Below the pieces are notes generated by a model. It did not search any database. It saw nothing but the letters and a program-made list of their open reading frames with translations, and was not told the origin of the DNA. A program made the translations under genes and the position numbers. A stretch of DNA of 64,000 nt from RUG100 sp034927505 (lineage in GTDB: Bacteria > Bacillota > Clostridia > Peptostreptococcales > Anaerovoracaceae): contig JAYFPY010000002.1 in assembly GCA_034927505.1 (NCBI GenBank), forward strand, positions 1-64,000. The letters run 5' to 3'. Below, in pieces: positions 44,019-53,604 of the stretch (position 1 is its first letter; every line of letters begins with the position of its first letter).

Positions 44019-45773
44019 CTACTCTACGACTATGGCGTCGAATTTACAGTTTCCGATACATGCCATACATTTGATGCACTTGTCATTGTCGATCACATGG
44101 GCCTTCTTGTATGATCCGCCGCTGATCGCATTGACCGGACAGACCTTCTTGCACAGGCCGCAGCCGACGCACTTGTCGTCATCTATTGAAATATGTTTGT
44201 AAGCCTGGCACTGACCCGTCGGACATACTCCGTCGCGGACATGCGCCATATATTCGTCTTTGAACTGAGTTATAGTAGATACCACCGGATTCGGCGCCGT
44301 CTTTCCAAGACCGCACAGTGCAGTGGCGCTGATCGTATCAGCCAGATCCAGAAGAGTCGTTACTGTATCTTCATTGGCTCTGTTTTCAACTATATCATCC
44401 AGCATTTCCAGCATGATATGAGTCCCTTCTCTGCAAGGCACACATTTTCCGCAGCTTTCCTGAGCAGTAAAGTTCATAAAGAACTGTGCTATGCTGACCA
44501 TGCATGTGTCTTCATCCATAACTACCAGACCGCCGGATCCTATCATTGCTCCCACTCTCTTCAGAGAATCGAAGTCGAGAGGCAGATCAAGGTGTTTTTC
44601 AGTAAGACAGCCGCCTGACGGTCCGCCTATCTGTACAGCCTTGAATTTTTTGTCGTTCTTCACGCCGCCGCCCAGATCGAAAATGATCTTTCGAAGAGTA
44701 GTACCCATCGGAACTTCGATCAGTCCGGTGTTGTTCACATTACCGGTCAGCGCGAATGCTTTTGTACCTGCATTCTTCGGCGTACCGATGCTCTTGTAGG
44801 CATCTGCGCCGTTGTTGATTATGTATGTGACATTTGCGAAAGTCTCAACGTTGTTCAGTACGGTCGGTCTTTCGAACAGACCTTTTTCTACAGTTCTCGG
44901 CGGCTTTACACGAGGCATTCCCCTCTGGCCTTCGATACTTGCAGTCAGAGCCGAACCTTCTCCGCATACGAATGCGCCGGCACCCAGGTTGATGTTGATG
45001 TCGAAATCGAATCCGCTGCCCATGATGTTCTCGCCCAGATAACCTCTTTCTCTCGCCTGATCGATGGCGATGCGCAGTCTTGAAACTGCCAGAGGATATT
45101 CAGCACGTACATATATATAAGCTTCGTGAGCTCCTGTAGCTACGCCGGAGATTATCATGCCTTCCAGCATCTTGTGAGGGTCTCCTTCCATGACAGATCT
45201 GTCCATGAAAGCGCCCGGGTCTCCTTCATCGGCGTTGCACACTACGTATTTTATGTGGTCCTTCTGATCTTTTACCTGTACCCATTTTCTTCCCGTCGGG
45301 AAGCCGCCGCCTCCTCGGCCGCGCAGGTCTGAATCTATGACTTCATCGCATATCTGTTCTTTGCTCATATCGTTTATGGCTTTTTCCAGTGCTTTGTATC
45401 CGCCTGTGGCGATGTAATCATCTATGCTTTCCGGGTTTATGATGCCGCAGTTCGACAATGCGATCCTGGTCTGTCCGTCCAGGAATCTAACGCCGGATTC
45501 AGGTATGATGTACTTTGCAGCCGGAACTCCATTTTTGATGTGCTGATCAACGATCTCAGAAGCCGCTTCCTCGTCTACTTTGACATAGCGTGTCAGCTTT
45601 TCGTCATCGTCGTATACATCTACTATAGGTTCCAGATAGCAAAGCCCGATGCAGCCTGTCAGCCCGACGTTTACGTCAAGACCTTCAGCCTTTATTGCTT
45701 CGTTCAATCTATTTTCAACTTTTTTTGCGCCGCTGGCGATGCCGCAGCTGCCTTGTCCTACTGCTATCCTCAT
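44019..45773 (-). CDS. hydB: HydB, NuoF-like flavin subunit of [FeFe] hydrogenase
   Basis: The 584-residue subunit has a thioredoxin-like [2Fe-2S] N-terminus (GQGSCGIASGAKK, GCIGLCYLEP), a NuoF core binding NAD and FMN (RGRGGGGFPTGRKW), a cluster loop (CGKCVPCREGT), and a C-terminal ferredoxin domain (CVGCGLCKKVCP, CIKCMACIGNC). It is the site where NADH and ferredoxin electrons meet. It overlaps hydC by 4 bp. Confidence 0.96.
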   Translation of the reverse strand: MRIAVGQGSCGIASGAKKVENRLNEAIKAEGLDVNVGLTGCIGLCYLEPIVDVYDDDEKLTRYVKVDEEAASEIVDQHIKNGVPAAKYIIPESGVRFLDGQTRIALSNCGIINPESIDDYIATGGYKALEKAINDMSKEQICDEVIDSDLRGRGGGGFPTGRKWVQVKDQKDHIKYVVCNADEGDPGAFMDRSVMEGDPHKMLEGMIISGVATGAHEAYIYVRAEYPLAVSRLRIAIDQARERGYLGENIMGSGFDFDININLGAGAFVCGEGSALTASIEGQRGMPRVKPPRTVEKGLFERPTVLNNVETFANVTYIINNGADAYKSIGTPKNAGTKAFALTGNVNNTGLIEVPMGTTLRKIIFDLGGGVKNDKKFKAVQIGGPSGGCLTEKHLDLPLDFDSLKRVGAMIGSGGLVVMDEDTCMVSIAQFFMNFTAQESCGKCVPCREGTHIMLEMLDDIVENRANEDTVTTLLDLADTISATALCGLGKTAPNPVVSTITQFKDEYMAHVRDGVCPTGQCQAYKHISIDDDKCVGCGLCKKVCPVNAISGGSYKKAHVIDNDKCIKCMACIGNCKFDAIVVE

Positions 45774-46306
45774 TGAGCATCCTCCTTCGCCGCAATTCCC
45801 TGTATGATCTCTTTTGCCTTTTCAGGAGTCAGATTGCCGTAGGTCTCTTCTCCTTCTTCTGTGCTGATCATCATTACCGGAGCCAGCGAACAACAGCCCA
45901 GACAGGCCACATTGTTCAATGTGAACATTTTGTCGTCTGTAGTCTGACCGTCCTCGATCCCCAGTTCTTCTACTATTGCTTTTTCAATTTCTTTTGAACC
46001 GCTGACATGACACGCCGTTCCCTGACATAACATGATAAGGTTCTTTCCGATTGGTTCCAGTCTGAACTGAGCATAGAAAGTGGCTACGCCGTAGATCTTT
46101 GCCTGCGTGTAACCTGTTGCTTTCGATATTCTCTCTATCACTTCTCTGGGAAGGTATCCGTATATCTCCTGAGCCTGCTGAAGTATTATTATCAGATTGC
46201 CCTGAAGATCCTTGTACTCTTCCAGAACTTCGTCCAGTTGGGTGAAATCCAAGCTTTCGCAGTTGCAACAAGTGCAGTTGTTGTCCTTTGTATCTGCTTG
46301 CATCAT
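45770..46306 (-). CDS. hydC: HydC, NuoE-like [2Fe-2S] subunit of [FeFe] hydrogenase
   Basis: The 178-residue subunit has a NuoE fold with four cluster Cys (CQGTACHVSGS and VACLGCCSLAP). Its N-terminus adds an unusual Cys patch, NCTCCNCES, at residues 10-18, absent from most NuoE proteins, which may bind a further metal or be an oxidation sensor; that is inference. It heads hydCBA. Two ATG codons in a row follow GGAGG; the second, at 46303, may be the true start. Confidence 0.95.
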   Translation of the reverse strand: MMQADTKDNNCTCCNCESLDFTQLDEVLEEYKDLQGNLIIILQQAQEIYGYLPREVIERISKATGYTQAKIYGVATFYAQFRLEPIGKNLIMLCQGTACHVSGSKEIEKAIVEELGIEDGQTTDDKMFTLNNVACLGCCSLAPVMMISTEEGEETYGNLTPEKAKEIIQGIAAKEDAQ

Positions 46307-46369
46307 TTCCTCCGTTTATTTCTTAGTGGTAACATTTACTTTCACACTATATCATATGTTTATATTATC

Positions 46370-46387
46370 GTATACAATTTTGTATAC
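46370..46387 (-). promoter_or_regulatory. Operator-like palindrome in the hydCBA promoter
   Basis: GTATACAA (46370-46377) and TTGTATAC (46380-46387) are perfect inverted arms with a 2-bp centre. On the minus strand TTGTAT of the dyad can serve as the -35, with TGATAT 17 bp downstream as -10, so a bound protein would block it. The half-sites TATACA/TGTATA recur before rnfC at 25014-25031. Confidence 0.6.
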
Positions 46388-47039
46388 ACGATTTATCCTC
46401 ACGGTAAAAGTCAGAAATTTCATACCAGCAAGATCGTACAAGTAAATATTTTCCATCACATTCGCAAAATCGATAAAACGTTGAAAATACATGGATTTTT
46501 GTATGACATCTGCGAATAATCCACTTTCATCGGCCCGCTTTGTTTGAAATATCGTGCAATCCTCGTTCTCAAAACAGCAAATTAATTATTTTTCACAAGT
46601 CAATACTGCCCTTTACAGCAAAACAGACGGGATATCCCGTCTGCCTCTGTTCTTGAAAGTAGTAATTGTTAATGACAAATAACTATTTACTTTGTGCTGA
46701 CATCCGATCCAAACTATATTACCTGCACAATGGTTCAGAGCCGGATCGCGCAGATGTCCAAAAAGGAGAACGAATGTCTAAAAAGAGTATATATTACCAA
46801 CTGACTATATAGTAATCCACCTGCACTTGTCGGTAAACCCCAAAAACAGTACTATCTTGCCAAGTTTACAAGTCATAGGAGTCCGCATTTTCCAACATCT
46901 ACATGCTGTCGGTATACACAATACATTATCCAATCCGCAAACCGTTGAAACGAAATAACAAAAAAGTACTATTTTGCTGCCCATTGTCGGACAATTCTGA
47001 AATTGTGTCAAAAAATCACACAATTGTATGTATGTATAC
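46388..47039. other. Gene-poor region with repeats and small hairpins
   Basis: No convincing gene lies here. CAAAAACAGTACTATCTTGC (46841-46860) recurs as CAAAAAAGTACTATTTTGC (46959-46977), 118 bp apart. A perfect 20-bp palindrome lies at 46624-46643 and AATTGTGT/ACACAATT arms at 47001-47025. A plus-strand 12-codon frame at 46774-46812 has an AAGGAG site 6 bp before its ATG. An 84-codon minus frame over 46805-47059 is Cys-rich and starts without a clear ribosome site; I do not call it. Confidence 0.4.
46624..46643 (-). terminator. Perfect palindrome with T tract, possible terminator
   Basis: CAGACGGGATATCCCGTCTG is a perfect 20-bp palindrome. On the minus strand TTTTG follows, so it may end a transcript entering from the right, but no gene is assigned to it. 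The stem would need a minimal loop. Confidence 0.4.
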
Positions 47040-47069
47040 AAAAATCGGACGATACACATACCGCCCGAT
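47040..47069 (-). terminator. Terminator of recA
   Basis: Arms ATCGGACG (47044-47051) and CGCCCGAT (47062-47069) pair over 8 bp with one G-U pair, with a 10-nt loop and TTTT on the minus strand, 34 bp beyond the recA stop. Confidence 0.7.
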
Positions 47070-47103
47070 CTCCTAAAATCAATTCTATCATTAACTCTGC
47101 TGA

Positions 47104-48228
47104 TTACTTCTCTACTATCACGCCGTCTTCGTCCACTGTCAGTCTTGCATCGTCATTGATGTCTTTACCTTTATCTTTTGCAGCAGCCTTGTCATCCGGT
47201 TTGTCATCATCGGATTTTTCATCATCCTTCCTTATGGTATCCAGCAGCATGCCTTCGATCTTGTTCAACATTTCAGGGTGATCAGCCAGGAAGACCTTTA
47301 CGTTTTCTCTTCCCTGCCCGATCCGGTCTCCGTCAAAACTGAACCAGGATCCGGCCTTTTCGATTATGCCTTCACTTACTGCACAGTCCATGATATCGCC
47401 TTCTCTGGATATTCCCTTTCCGTACATGATATCGAACTCAGCCTGCTTGAAAGGCGGAGCGACTTTGTTTTTCACGACTTTTGCACGGGTCCTGTTGCCC
47501 AGCATCTTATCGCCCTGTTTTATGGTCTCTATGCGGCGCACATCTATCCTCATGGAGGAATAGAATTTCAAAGCGCGACCGCCGGTAGTAACTTCCGGAC
47601 TTCCGAACATTACTCCCACCTTTTCTCTCAGCTGGTTTATGAAGACTACGGCGCAGTTGGACTTATTGATGACGCTGGTCATCTTTCTCAGAGCCTGGGA
47701 CATGAGTCTTGCCTGAAGGCCCACATGAGCATCTCCCATTTCTCCCTGGATCTCTCCCTTGGGCACCAGTGCCGCGACCGAGTCGATGACGACTATATCC
47801 AGCGCGCCGCTCCTTACCAGCATCTCGCATATTTCCAGCGCCTGTTCTCCGGAGTCCGGCTGCGATACCAGCAGCTCATCTACATCGACTCCCAGATTCT
47901 TTGCATACTCAGGATCCAGAGCATGTTCCGCATCTATGAAAGCAGCCTTGCCGCCGTTCTTTTGAGCCTCGGCTATTATATGAAGGGTCAGCGTGGTCTT
48001 TCCCGATGATTCAGGTCCGTATATCTCCGTGACCCTGCCCTTCGGTATGCCGCCTATGCCGGTTGCCAGATCCAGGCTGATGGATCCTGTGGCGATGGCT
48101 TCCACATTCATGTTCATCTTTTCATCGCCCAGTTTCATGACAGCTCCCTGTCCGTATTGTTTTGTTATCTGATTCAGCGCCGCTTCCAGAGCCTTTTCTT
48201 TATCTTCTTTTTTTCTGTTGGTTCCCAT
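47104..48228 (-). CDS. recA: Recombinase RecA
   Basis: The 374-residue protein has the full RecA core: Walker A GPESSGKTT, IDAEHALDP, the L1/L2 DNA loops and FINQLREKVGVMFG. The last 35 residues are highly acidic and Lys-rich, a longer tail than most. It catalyses strand exchange and activates LexA self-cleavage. The start follows GGAGG. The promoter holds a LexA box, so the gene is SOS-induced. Confidence 0.98.
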   Translation of the reverse strand: MGTNRKKEDKEKALEAALNQITKQYGQGAVMKLGDEKMNMNVEAIATGSISLDLATGIGGIPKGRVTEIYGPESSGKTTLTLHIIAEAQKNGGKAAFIDAEHALDPEYAKNLGVDVDELLVSQPDSGEQALEICEMLVRSGALDIVVIDSVAALVPKGEIQGEMGDAHVGLQARLMSQALRKMTSVINKSNCAVVFINQLREKVGVMFGSPEVTTGGRALKFYSSMRIDVRRIETIKQGDKMLGNRTRAKVVKNKVAPPFKQAEFDIMYGKGISREGDIMDCAVSEGIIEKAGSWFSFDGDRIGQGRENVKVFLADHPEMLNKIEGMLLDTIRKDDEKSDDDKPDDKAAAKDKGKDINDDARLTVDEDGVIVEK

Positions 48229-48249
48229 AAATATTACCTCCGCAGATTT

Positions 48250-48263
48250 CGAACACCTGTTCT
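48250..48263 (-). promoter_or_regulatory. LexA (DinR) box of recA
   Basis: CGAACACCTGTTCT matches the Gram-positive LexA box CGAACnnnnGTTCG at all but the last base. It lies just downstream of the recA -10, where repressor would block initiation. Confidence 0.9.
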
Positions 48264-48271
48264 TTACGTCA

Positions 48272-48300
48272 AGAATACACTTTTTTCACCTTCTTGTCAA
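48272..48300 (-). promoter_or_regulatory. recA promoter
   Basis: On the minus strand TTGACA (48295-48300) and TATTCT (48272-48277) are spaced by 17 bp, about 45 bp before the recA start. Confidence 0.85.
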
Positions 48301-48422
48301 CAGCAAATCAAACAAATGTTCTTTTTTATCCATTCCTTTCACGACGTCTATAAAACACCATTATTGTAATATATTTCCACCACTCAAGTCAACATAAATA
48401 AACAAAAACCCGGATCTGCTGT

Positions 48423-48451
48423 TTGACACTGCTATCGCAACAATATATAAT
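48423..48451 (+). promoter_or_regulatory. Consensus promoter of the rightward envelope operon
   Basis: TTGACA (48423-48428), 17 bp, TATAAT (48446-48451): a full consensus sigma-A promoter. It should start a message near 48458 through both LTA-synthase-like genes and the two transferase genes to 56261. Confidence 0.92.
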
Positions 48452-48523
48452 TTTAAACGGTTGCTTTTCCGGCAGCTAACTAATATTTGATGCAGTTATA
48501 AGAAGAAGGTTTAGGGAGCTCTC

Positions 48524-51115
48524 ATGAAACTATCCGAAAGACTTAATGATTTCAGACATACTATCACAGTGAGAAAGATCGTACTCATCCTGATACTGGC
48601 AGTTTGTCTTATTTTTATTTTCACACAAAAAAACAGTTTTCTGACAGATCGTTCATATCTGTATGACGACGGCAATTATCACATCACTCTGACAAAAGAC
48701 AACAAGATTTCCATGAAGGGGAACACCACAGTCAGACAGGGATTCACCGCACAGGAAAACAGGATCCATCAGGTAAGATTAGTATTCAACAATCCGGGGA
48801 AATACAGCAGCACCGGTACTCTGGATGTGCGGGTAGAAGACTCAAATGGAAAAACCGTGGCAAGATCCAAACTGGAGACCAACCTGATCGCCAACAATTC
48901 GGTGACGCGTTTTTCATTTGTCTCCGATTCCAAGGCCCTGAACTCCAACGTCATCGTTACTTCCCTCCAGTCCACCGGTGCCTCGCCGGGCATCAATGTA
49001 ACTAAAGGCAAAAAATATACTCTGGTAGCAGAGACCTCCGGCGTAGATTCGGAGCAGCCATTCGACATCTGCCTGCTGGACGGAAAGACCGTCGACGGCA
49101 ACGCTCTGTCGGTAGACGGAACGACATATAAAGGCGAACACATATACAGCGTGATGGACTACAAATACTTTTCATTCACAGTATTCACATTCTTCATACT
49201 GTGCATCCTGGCCGCAGTCATACTGATACTGCTGCCATTGGGCAAAATACAGGAGAGCATAAACATAAAGAGACGCCGTGCCGGGAAGAAGGACATGGCG
49301 CTGGAAAAGCTGCTGCTGAGGATCATGTTCTTCCTGACACCTCCGGCCGCTTTCTATATCATCTCAAAGATAACCGGTCTGACCACAATGACGACCATCG
49401 TACAGCTTCTTTCATTCAAAGGCCTGCTGAACATGATGATAATAGGTCTGGTGTGGTGGCTCATATACGTCTGCTGCAACCGGGTAAAATATACCATAAT
49501 AGCAACTACAGCCGCGGCTTTTACCTTCGGCCTTATCAACTACATGATGCTCCAGTTCAGAGACTCGCCTCTCATCGCAACGGACATCACATCCGTAGGC
49601 ACCGGCCTGTCGGTCCTGGGCACCTATCACCTGACCTTCGACAAAGCGTGCCTCTGGGTCATCATGCTGACCGTCATATGGATCTGTCTGGCCCTGAGCA
49701 TGAAAAGCCACAAAGGCCTGCCTCCAAAAAAGAGGATCGCTGCAGTACTCCTGCTGGCAGCCTGGGGATTCACATTCAACTATGTCATGTTCCAAAGCTC
49801 GGTTTTGCGGGATCACAAAATAGGCGTATCCGGATTCAAGCCTAAATTCAACTACAAAAACAACGGATATGTACTGTCCTTTTTCGTCACGGTCAGCACC
49901 TCTCGTGTAGAAAAACCGGACGACTATTCAGTTGAAAAAGTCAAAAAGATCACTGCAGACTATAGATCGGATACAGCCGTGAAGCTGACGAAAACAACTG
50001 AGAAAAGCCCTAACGTAGTCGTAGTGATGGACGAAGCTTTCTCAGATCTGCGGGCCGTAGGCGATTTCAGCACCAACACGGAATATATGCCTTTCTACAA
50101 CAGTCTGAAAACAGACACGGTGAAAGGCACCATGCATACATCCATATTCGGCGGATCCACTGCCGTTACAGAGTTCGAATTCCTTACCGGATTCTCTGTC
50201 AGCCACATGCCGTTCCACTCCATACCATACGCCGGCATGATCAAGGAGAAGACTCCTTCCCTCACCTGGGATCTGAGAGCGCAGGGATACGGCGGCAATA
50301 TCGCCTTTCATCCGGGCATGGCGAATTCGTACAACAGAGACAAAGTCTATCCGGACCTTGGATTTGAAAAGCACATTTCTCTGGAAGACATGGATGACCC
50401 GGAAAAAATACGTGCGTACGTTTCCGACGAAGAGGACTTCAGCACCGTCGAAAAAGAATACGAAAAATACAAGAGCACCGGATCTTCGGATCCGTTCTAT
50501 CTCTTCAACGTGACCATACAGAACCACGGCGGATACAAACTGTCCAGCGGCGCCGTCAACGCCGGTATATCCATAACCGACGACACCGTCCGTGAAGAAG
50601 AAGCCGAAAAGTATCTTAATCTGATCAAGAAATCCGACGAAGCTCTGGAAGGCCTGATCAGCTACTTCCAAAGCGTAGATGAACCGACTATAGTTGTTCT
50701 CTTCGGGGATCATCAGCCGAGAGTCGGCAGCAGTTTTTACAGCAGTCTGGACAGCAGTTCGAAAGGCCTTTCCGATCTTGAGCGGATCGAAAAGAGATAT
50801 CAGGTGCCTTTCATGATCTGGGCCAACTACGATATAAAAGAAAAGGAAAATGTCCAGATCAGCGCAAACTATCTGTCATCATATATGCTGCAGCAGACCG
50901 GCGGAAAGATGACCGGATACAACAAATATCTGATGGAATTGTACAAGACCCTGCCTGTGACCACAGCCATATGCACCAAAGATGCAGACGGCAACATATA
51001 TGACGCCCAGGATAAAACCAAATATTCCAAGCTGCTGGAAGAGTATAAAACGGTCCAGTACAACGGCTTTATGGACCATAAGAACAGGCTGGACGACTTC
51101 TTCTACCTGAAGTGA
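48524..51115 (+). CDS. LTA synthase-like phosphoglycerol transferase
   Basis: The 863-residue protein has a first span at about residues 18-36, an external domain of about 170 residues, four or five more spans (about 217-430), and a C-terminal alkaline-phosphatase/sulfatase domain. Catalytic features are visible: metal-ligand region VVVVMDEAFSDL, nucleophile Thr in GGSTAVTEFEFLTG, and VVLFGDHQPRVG. Such enzymes polymerise or attach glycerol phosphate from phosphatidylglycerol outside the membrane. The external domain between the first two spans is not in classical LtaS. It is first in the operon, with a GGGAG site. Confidence 0.88.
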   Translation: MKLSERLNDFRHTITVRKIVLILILAVCLIFIFTQKNSFLTDRSYLYDDGNYHITLTKDNKISMKGNTTVRQGFTAQENRIHQVRLVFNNPGKYSSTGTLDVRVEDSNGKTVARSKLETNLIANNSVTRFSFVSDSKALNSNVIVTSLQSTGASPGINVTKGKKYTLVAETSGVDSEQPFDICLLDGKTVDGNALSVDGTTYKGEHIYSVMDYKYFSFTVFTFFILCILAAVILILLPLGKIQESINIKRRRAGKKDMALEKLLLRIMFFLTPPAAFYIISKITGLTTMTTIVQLLSFKGLLNMMIIGLVWWLIYVCCNRVKYTIIATTAAAFTFGLINYMMLQFRDSPLIATDITSVGTGLSVLGTYHLTFDKACLWVIMLTVIWICLALSMKSHKGLPPKKRIAAVLLLAAWGFTFNYVMFQSSVLRDHKIGVSGFKPKFNYKNNGYVLSFFVTVSTSRVEKPDDYSVEKVKKITADYRSDTAVKLTKTTEKSPNVVVVMDEAFSDLRAVGDFSTNTEYMPFYNSLKTDTVKGTMHTSIFGGSTAVTEFEFLTGFSVSHMPFHSIPYAGMIKEKTPSLTWDLRAQGYGGNIAFHPGMANSYNRDKVYPDLGFEKHISLEDMDDPEKIRAYVSDEEDFSTVEKEYEKYKSTGSSDPFYLFNVTIQNHGGYKLSSGAVNAGISITDDTVREEEAEKYLNLIKKSDEALEGLISYFQSVDEPTIVVLFGDHQPRVGSSFYSSLDSSSKGLSDLERIEKRYQVPFMIWANYDIKEKENVQISANYLSSYMLQQTGGKMTGYNKYLMELYKTLPVTTAICTKDADGNIYDAQDKTKYSKLLEEYKTVQYNGFMDHKNRLDDFFYLK

Positions 51116-51125
51116 AGAGTTGTAA

Positions 51126-51157
51126 ATCACTTCCATTTATTATATACTTGAAGTGAT
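51126..51157 (+). promoter_or_regulatory. Hairpin between the two LTA synthase-like genes
   Basis: ATCACTTC (51126-51133) and GAAGTGAT (51150-51157) form a perfect 8-bp stem with a 16-nt loop and no T tract. It may protect or process the message rather than end it. Confidence 0.45.
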
Positions 51158-51192
51158 GTGTTTAAGCTAAAGAAACAAGGAGAATCCACTAA

Positions 51193-53595
51193 ATGAGCAG
51201 CACTAAACTATTGACAAAACGAAAGATCATATTACTGGCAGTCCTGGTCGCCTGTGCAGTATTTCTCATAACTCAGCACAGCATGTTCGTAGAAAGGAAC
51301 GTGACAGCACACACTGCCGCAGCAGAAGGAATCAGCAAGACCACACTTCAGGCTTCCTCCCCTTTCACAGGCAAGATAAAACCTGATGACAGCTTTCTCA
51401 AACAGCTGGAATTCACCTTTGACAACCCGGTGCCGGCCCAGACAAAAGGCACTGTAACAGTCAACATACTGGACAAAAACAATAAGACAGTGGCTGCTGC
51501 CGCTCTCAACGGAACAGATATAAAACATAAAGAGGCGGTGGCTTTCAAGTTCGACAAGACTCTGGAAAAAGGCGAGGAATATACTTTTTCCATAGACACT
51601 TCCGCATACTCGAATCCCAACGGGAACATCCGGCTATGGACAGATGCCAAGACCGGCGGGGCGTATTTCAACGAAGTATACACAGGTTTCGATACGGGCA
51701 ACTTCGTCGAGTGCATGGCGCTGCTCATTCTGGCAGCCATATTCATACTGCTGCCCTGGAGCCGGTTCACAGCAAAGATCGACCTGGAAAAACTGTGGGC
51801 GCGTATATTCTTTTTCCTGACCCCTTTCTATACATTCTGGATAGTGGAACGAATGAGCGGAGGCAGCATCGGACACATGGTATCCCTTACAGAGATGCCC
51901 TATGTCATGCCGCTGAACCTGCTCATATACGCAGCGATCTGGATAGTCCTCTACGCCATCATCAACAGGACCAGATACACCACCATCATCAGTACATCCA
52001 TCGGATTCGCTTTCGGGACCATCAACTACCTGCTCCTCACATTCAGAGGCAGCCAGCTTTTGGCGTCGGACTTTTCCGGCGTGCGGACGGCTATGAACGT
52101 AATGGGCAGTTACAAATTCACCTGGGACATCAACTGGATCTACGGGCTGGTGTTCTTCATCTGCATGCTGACAGCAGTGCTCAGTCTGAAGAGGTACAAG
52201 GGACTGAAACTGAAATTCAGGATACCTGTGATCATACTGGCCATAGCTGCCGTATTCATCTTCCATCATGTTTTCTTCACGGTCAACGTGCCGAAGGAGA
52301 ACCACATATCGGTAAGACTGAACAACCCGGCAATGAACTACACAAAAAACGGCTCGGCACTTTCATTCACCATGACCGTGACATACACCATCGTAGACAA
52401 ACCGGACGGTTACTCAAAGACATCCGCCGAGAAAGCTGCCAAAGGATATACTTCGGACAGCAAGACTGCATTCGATAAAAAAGCACCCAATGTTATCGTA
52501 GTAATGAACGAATCATTCGCCGACCTGGACGTGAACAAAAAAACGCCTCTGTCTCAGGACAATATGCCTTTCGTCCACAGCATGAAAGAAAACACAGTCA
52601 AAGGACATCTTTACATGTCCATATTCGGCGGACAGACGCCGAACTCGGAATTCGAATTCCTCACCGGTAACTCGCTGGCCTTCATGCCTTTCCGATGTGT
52701 TCCATTCAAAAACTATATAACAGAAAAAACGCCAGATCTGACATACACTCTGGAAGATCAGGGATACACCGGCAATACCGCCGTGCACCCTTTCGTCGCT
52801 TCCGGGTGGAACAGAACAACAGCCTATCCCAACCTGGGATTCAAGGATTCTCTGTTCATAGATGATTTCGACAAGAATACTTCAAAATATGTGAGACAGT
52901 ATATCTCCGACGAGACCGATTACGACAAACTGATAGAACTGTACAACGCAAATAAGAAGAAAACTTCCGCTCCGTTCTACGTCTTCAATGTGACCATGCA
53001 GAACCACGGCGGATACACTGATGCGGAAGGCGTCGTTGACGCAGGCGTCAGCATAACCGACAGTGCGCTCTCCGATGAGAAGACGAAAAACTATGTGAAT
53101 CTGATCAAGAAATCCGACGAAGCCGTGGAAAAACTGGTCAACTATTTCAAATCCGTAGACGACGATACGATCATTGTCTTCTTCGGCGACCATCAGCCGC
53201 TGCTGGGCAACAACTACTACAAATATGCATTCGGCAAGAATTATGACGACCTTGGATTCAAGGACAGCGTTTCCACATATCAGGTGCCTTATTTCATCTG
53301 GGCCAACTATGACATCAAAGAAGAAACCAAAGACATGTCCGCAAATTACCTGTCCTCATACCTGCTGAAGACAGCCGGCCTGAAGATGACCGGATACAAC
53401 AAGTACCTGCTGGATCTGCAGGAAGACCTGCCGGTGATCAACTCCATCAGCTACACGGGCAGCGACAAAAAACTTTATGACATAGATAACAAAGATACGA
53501 AATACAAAGACAAACTGCTGCAGTATCAGACACTGCAGTACAACATGATGTTTGACAAAAAAAACATGATCAACGATTTCTTCTACCTGAAATAG
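51193..53595 (+). CDS. LTA synthase-like phosphoglycerol transferase (paralogue)
   Basis: The 800-residue protein repeats the layout of its neighbour: one span, an external domain (about residues 40-165), four or five spans, and a sulfatase-type domain with VIVVMNESFADL, GGQTPNSEFEFLTG and IVFFGDHQPLLG. Long stretches match the upstream protein (FNVTMQNHGGYTD against FNVTIQNHGGYKL; the shared LIKKSDEA), so the pair arose by duplication. The two may split the work of primer synthesis and chain extension. AAGGAG precedes the ATG. Confidence 0.88.
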   Translation: MSSTKLLTKRKIILLAVLVACAVFLITQHSMFVERNVTAHTAAAEGISKTTLQASSPFTGKIKPDDSFLKQLEFTFDNPVPAQTKGTVTVNILDKNNKTVAAAALNGTDIKHKEAVAFKFDKTLEKGEEYTFSIDTSAYSNPNGNIRLWTDAKTGGAYFNEVYTGFDTGNFVECMALLILAAIFILLPWSRFTAKIDLEKLWARIFFFLTPFYTFWIVERMSGGSIGHMVSLTEMPYVMPLNLLIYAAIWIVLYAIINRTRYTTIISTSIGFAFGTINYLLLTFRGSQLLASDFSGVRTAMNVMGSYKFTWDINWIYGLVFFICMLTAVLSLKRYKGLKLKFRIPVIILAIAAVFIFHHVFFTVNVPKENHISVRLNNPAMNYTKNGSALSFTMTVTYTIVDKPDGYSKTSAEKAAKGYTSDSKTAFDKKAPNVIVVMNESFADLDVNKKTPLSQDNMPFVHSMKENTVKGHLYMSIFGGQTPNSEFEFLTGNSLAFMPFRCVPFKNYITEKTPDLTYTLEDQGYTGNTAVHPFVASGWNRTTAYPNLGFKDSLFIDDFDKNTSKYVRQYISDETDYDKLIELYNANKKKTSAPFYVFNVTMQNHGGYTDAEGVVDAGVSITDSALSDEKTKNYVNLIKKSDEAVEKLVNYFKSVDDDTIIVFFGDHQPLLGNNYYKYAFGKNYDDLGFKDSVSTYQVPYFIWANYDIKEETKDMSANYLSSYLLKTAGLKMTGYNKYLLDLQEDLPVINSISYTGSDKKLYDIDNKDTKYKDKLLQYQTLQYNMMFDKKNMINDFFYLK

Positions 53596-53604
53596 GAGGC
53601 CGCT

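Noticed and set aside
46805..47059. 84-codon Cys-rich minus-strand frame between hyd and recA
   Set aside because: No ribosome site, unusual composition, and it spans the repeat copies; more likely non-coding.
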